Source: Terrabacter sp. 28 (GTDB taxonomy: Bacteria; Actinomycetota; Actinomycetes; Actinomycetales; Dermatophilaceae). Taken from it: 64,000 bases of DNA. This document shows, in pieces, positions 61,233 through 64,000 of the stretch (position 1 is its first letter; each line of letters begins with the position of its first letter). The notes beneath the pieces were generated by a model. That model did no database searches. It saw only the letters and a list, made by a program, of their open reading frames with translations, and was not told the origin of the DNA. The stretch spans positions 205,379-269,378 of the forward strand of contig JYOE01000007.1 of assembly GCA_000955875.1 (NCBI GenBank). The letters are read 5' to 3'. The translations under genes and the position numbers were made by a program.

Positions 61233-62555
61233 GTGAATACCCGCGATGATCGCAGCAACGGCAACGGCGGAGGGGGGGTTCCGGGTCACCAGGGTGGCGG
61301 CCGCTGGTGGGACCCGTGGCAGCCGGACCTCGTGCTCGAGCGGTCCGACGTCCAGGTCGAGAAGATCCTCGACGTGGTCGGGCGGGAGAACGCTGACGTC
61401 CACCGCGGGGCGGACGGCACCGTCGACTACATCCGTCGGCGCGGGCGGCTGCTCACCGGCGTCAGTGACATCGACGACGTGTACAGCCACCTGAAGCGCC
61501 CGCTTCCGCCCGTGGCCGAGCGCGGCAACCCCAAGGTGAAGAAGCTGCACCGGTTCGAGCTCGACCTCGCACCTGGGCAGACTCTCGACGAGGTGCTCGA
61601 CGACCTCGACGCGAACCTCGGCGAGGGCAGGGTCACCCCCGACCACCTGCTGCACGTGTGCACGACGTGGTGCGGGGCGACCGAGCCCTACCCCACGACC
61701 GCCACCGAGCCGAGCGACCGCAACACCGACGCGGACGCGAACGGCCACGGCGTCAAGGTCTCGGTGGTCGACACCGGGCGGCTGCTGCGCGTGGTCAGGG
61801 CGCACACCTGGCTGCGCGAGCCCCAGCTGGTCGACGGCAGGGAGGAGCAAGGCAGCACGGGCCACTACACCGGCCACGGCACGTTCATCGCCGGCGTCGT
61901 GCGCGCGTACGCGCCCTCGTCCGACGTGTACATCTCAGACGTGACGACGATGGGCGGCACGGTGTGGGAGAGCGACATGGTCGAGAGCCTCGTCGACGCA
62001 CTCGAACGTGAACAACCCCAGATCATCAGCTTCTCCGGCGGCACCAGGACACGAGCAGACCGTCCGCTGAAGTCCTTCGAGATGTTCTACGACGAGCACC
62101 TGCAGGGACGGGGCGACAAGACGGTCTTCGTCTGCGCCGCTGGCAACGACGGGGACGAGGGCCCCTTCTGGCCGGCCGCGTTCCCCTGGGCCGTGGGCGT
62201 GGGAGCCCTCGACGACGACAAGGAGACGCTGGCGTACTACTCCAACCGCGGCGACTGGGTCGACGTGTACGCCCTCGGCACCGATGTCGTCAACGCCTAC
62301 CCGAACGGCACGTACACCTACCAGGAGCCCCCGGACAGGCAACGCCAGCCGGCGACCTTCACGAACGGCATGGCCATCTGGAGCGGCACGTCTTTCGCGA
62401 CGCCGATGGTCGCAGGGCTGATCGCGGCCCGGATGTCGAGGACGGGAGGGCAGGCCCGCCCGACGTGGGACGAGGTCAAGGCGATCGCCGAAGCCGACGC
62501 CGGGGCAGGTCTCAGCGCGCGGTTGAGGGACTCGCGGGCCGCGACCCAGCCCTGA
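61233..62555 (+). CDS. Subtilisin-family (S8) serine protease without signal peptide
   Basis: 440 residues from GTG at 61233, chosen for the GGGAGG ribosome site. The N-terminal 150 residues (WDPWQPDLVLERSDVQVEKILDVV...) form an unfamiliar domain. The S8 triad is complete: Asp180 in VSVVDTG, His215 in YTGHGTFIAG, Ser387 in GTSFATPMVAG, with oxyanion Asn305 in AAGNDGDEG. No signal peptide or transmembrane helix, so it is probably cytoplasmic, unlike mycosins of type VII systems. Divergent from the TPR-CHAT gene, sharing a 38-base promoter gap. It may be an effector activated by the CHAT protease; that is inference. Confidence 0.92.
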   Translation: MNTRDDRSNGNGGGGVPGHQGGGRWWDPWQPDLVLERSDVQVEKILDVVGRENADVHRGADGTVDYIRRRGRLLTGVSDIDDVYSHLKRPLPPVAERGNPKVKKLHRFELDLAPGQTLDEVLDDLDANLGEGRVTPDHLLHVCTTWCGATEPYPTTATEPSDRNTDADANGHGVKVSVVDTGRLLRVVRAHTWLREPQLVDGREEQGSTGHYTGHGTFIAGVVRAYAPSSDVYISDVTTMGGTVWESDMVESLVDALEREQPQIISFSGGTRTRADRPLKSFEMFYDEHLQGRGDKTVFVCAAGNDGDEGPFWPAAFPWAVGVGALDDDKETLAYYSNRGDWVDVYALGTDVVNAYPNGTYTYQEPPDRQRQPATFTNGMAIWSGTSFATPMVAGLIAARMSRTGGQARPTWDEVKAIAEADAGAGLSARLRDSRAATQP

Positions 62556-62568
62556 CGCCGGGTCGGGC

Positions 62569-63207
62569 TCAGGCGGGGACGGTGGTGAAGCGCAGGTAGG
62601 GCTTGACCTCCTCGACCGCGTCGTCGCCGAAGCGCTCGCGGGCGTCGGCGGTCGACAGGGTCGGGGCCACGATGACGCGCTGGCCGTCCTTCCAGTCGGC
62701 GGGCGTCGAGAACGGGCCGCTGTCGGTGACCTGCAGCGCGTCGACGGCGCGCAGGATCTCGTCGAAGTTGCGGCCGACGCTCTTGGGGTAGGTCAGGCTG
62801 AGGCGCACGGTGTTCTTCGGGTCGATGACGAAGACCGACCGCACGCCCGAGGTGTCGCCCTCGCCGGGGTGGATCATGTCGTAGAGCTCGGAGACCTGGC
62901 GCGAGTCGTCGGCGATGATCGGGTAGCCGACCGGGGCGCCACCGACCTCCTCGATGTCGCTCTTCCACGCATCGTGCTGCTCGACGGGGTCGACCGACAC
63001 GGCGAGCACCTTGACGCCGCGGGCGTCCCACTCGTCCTTGAGTGCGGCGACGCGGCCGAGCTCGGTCGTGCAGACGGGGGTGAAGTCGGCCGGGTGGCTG
63101 AAGAGCACGGCCCAGCTGTCGGCCTTCCAGTCGTGGAAGCTGATCGGGCCCTCGGTCGTCGTGGCGTCGAAGTCGGGGGCGGTCTCGCCCAGTCGCGGTG
63201 TAGCCAT
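62569..63207 (-). CDS. 1-Cys peroxiredoxin (Prx6/AhpC-TSA family)
   Basis: 212 residues from ATG at 63207. Peroxidatic Cys46 in DFTPVCTTELG with the preceding Pro and Thr; the C-terminal half (PIIADDSRQVSELYDM, then VRSVFVIDPKNTVRLSLTYPKSVGRNFDEILRAVDAL) is the Prx6-type extension. No resolving cysteine is seen. It reduces hydroperoxides; the physiological reductant is unknown. Convergent with the S8 gene with 13 bases between stops, so it is not part of that module by strand. Confidence 0.95.
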   Translation of the reverse strand: MATPRLGETAPDFDATTTEGPISFHDWKADSWAVLFSHPADFTPVCTTELGRVAALKDEWDARGVKVLAVSVDPVEQHDAWKSDIEEVGGAPVGYPIIADDSRQVSELYDMIHPGEGDTSGVRSVFVIDPKNTVRLSLTYPKSVGRNFDEILRAVDALQVTDSGPFSTPADWKDGQRVIVAPTLSTADARERFGDDAVEEVKPYLRFTTVPA

Positions 63208-63423
63208 GGCTCGTCCTCTCGCGGGTCGGGCGCACGTCGCGCTCCGGTCTGCGAGCCATTCTGACCAGAGAACCATGCGTCGCGTTATGGGTGTCCAAAT
63301 GTTGTGACGCGGGTTCAGCGGACGCCCAGCCGCGGCGCAGAGACTGCGCTGACACGGCGGCGCCGCGCCGCCCGCCGCCCCGAACCCCGTCGCCCCGAAC
63401 CCCGTCGCCCAGAGGAGTCCTGC

Positions 63424-64000
63424 GTGAGCGCCCTGCTCGACACCATCACCTCCGAGGTGCTCCACGCGCCCGTCTGGCTCGTGCTCCTCGTCGTCGGCGC
63501 CGTCGTCTTCGTCGAGGACGCGATCTTCGTCGGCTTCGTCGTCCCCGGTGAGACCGTCGCCATCCTCGGTGGCGTGGCCGCCTCCCTCGGCCACGTACCA
63601 CTGGCGGCAGTCCTCATGGTCGTCGTCGTGGCAGCGATCGTCGGTGACAGCGTCGGCTTCGAGGTCGGTCGCCACCTCGGCGGCCGCGTCGTGCGGCTGA
63701 GGGCCTTCGACCGGCACCGTGACCGCATCGACCGGGCCCAGGACTTCCTCGGCCGACGAGGCGGGGCCGCCGTCTTCCTCGGTCGGTGGACCGCCTTCCT
63801 CCGCGCCGTCATGCCGGCGCTCGCCGGCATGTCGAAGATGCATTACCCGACCTTCCTGGCGTGGAACGCGGCCGGCGGGATCGCCTGGGGCAGCGTCGTG
63901 GTCACGGCCGGCTACCTCGCCGGACAGTCCTACTCCAAGGTCGAGACCTGGCTCGGACGCGGGGCGGCGGTCGTGGTCGTGCTGGTCCTCGTCGTCGCGC
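63424..64000 (+). CDS. DedA/SNARE-associated family membrane protein (partial, runs off the window)
   Basis: At least 192 residues from GTG at 63424, with AGAGGAGTCC upstream; truncated by the window end. Features of DedA proteins are visible: VFVEDAIFVGFVVPGETV (about 29-46), GDSVGFEVGRHLGG, and FLGRWTAFLRAVMPALAGMSKMHYPTF with the conserved Arg and Pro-Ala-x-Ala-Gly. Several transmembrane helices. DedA proteins are lipid carriers (undecaprenyl phosphate recycling in some) or affect membrane potential; the role here is not determined. Confidence 0.9.
   Translation, partial: MSALLDTITSEVLHAPVWLVLLVVGAVVFVEDAIFVGFVVPGETVAILGGVAASLGHVPLAAVLMVVVVAAIVGDSVGFEVGRHLGGRVVRLRAFDRHRDRIDRAQDFLGRRGGAAVFLGRWTAFLRAVMPALAGMSKMHYPTFLAWNAAGGIAWGSVVVTAGYLAGQSYSKVETWLGRGAAVVVVLVLVVA

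Noticed and set aside
61233..62555. Mycosin (MycP) of the type VII locus
   Set aside because: It is an S8 protease near a type VII-like locus, but it has no signal peptide or C-terminal transmembrane helix, lies beyond a terminator and a sigma-factor gene, and is divergent from the TPR-CHAT gene.
58528..62555. Type III-E CRISPR-Craspase locus
   Set aside because: TPR-CHAT and sigma genes suggested it, but there is no repeat-spacer array, no gRAMP effector and no Cas1/Cas2 anywhere in the window.
1..64000. Mobile elements, prophage, tRNA or rRNA genes
   Set aside because: No transposase, integrase, terminal inverted repeats, phage structural proteins or recognisable tRNA/rRNA sequence were seen by eye; a tRNAscan/Infernal run would settle the RNA part.

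Overview
The window is high-GC (roughly 70% by eye), densely coded DNA with many GTG starts and four-base stop/start overlaps. The gene order is that of an actinomycete replication-origin region: dciA-recF-gnd-dnaN-oriC-dnaA-rpmH-rnpA-yidD-yidC-jag-rsmG-parA-parB, followed by the trxA/trxB/sigM block. Order and protein style suggest Actinomycetota, probably Intrasporangiaceae (Janibacter/Tetrasphaera-like). The family assignment is inference. I saw no tRNA, rRNA, insertion sequence, prophage or CRISPR array.

Region 1 (1-15.9 kb) is the replication and segregation core. oriC lies at 4290-4926 with a cluster of DnaA boxes, and a second pair of perfect boxes sits upstream of dnaA. Unusually, a divergent TetR-regulator/epimerase pair separates oriC from dnaA. 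rpmH, rnpA, yidD, yidC, jag and rsmG follow, then parA and parB with five perfect parS sites.

Region 2 (16-33.4 kb) is housekeeping and envelope: an endonuclease VIII-like glycosylase, a metallophosphoesterase, an alpha/beta hydrolase, a glutathionyl-hydroquinone-reductase-type enzyme next to a PGM1-like peptide ligase, and an acetyltransferase. The conserved block cwlM-trxA-trxB-antisigma-sigM-pseudokinase-DUF6049-NUDIX-cca follows. murJ, normally expected beside the pseudokinase, is absent.

Region 3 (33.6-57.2 kb) is a 23.5-kb type VII-secretion-like locus. It encodes a PP2C phosphatase, an FHA protein, a transmembrane Ser/Thr kinase, an FHA-winged-helix protein, a 2105-residue membrane-anchored Ig/fibronectin-III protein, MoxR, DUF58, a transglutaminase-fold membrane protein lacking its catalytic residues, a Ubl-FHA-FtsK/SpoIIIE ATPase (EccC/EssC-like) and two WXG100 proteins. 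EccB, EccD, EccE and a membrane mycosin are not present here.

Region 4 (57.4-62.6 kb) is the most intriguing part. An ECF-like sigma factor overlaps a small partner gene. A TPR-CHAT caspase-like protease gene converges on that pair and is divergent from a subtilisin-family protease without a signal peptide. The layout recalls, by analogy only, TPR-CHAT/sigma proteolytic signalling. A 1-Cys peroxiredoxin and a DedA membrane protein (cut by the window end) close the window.
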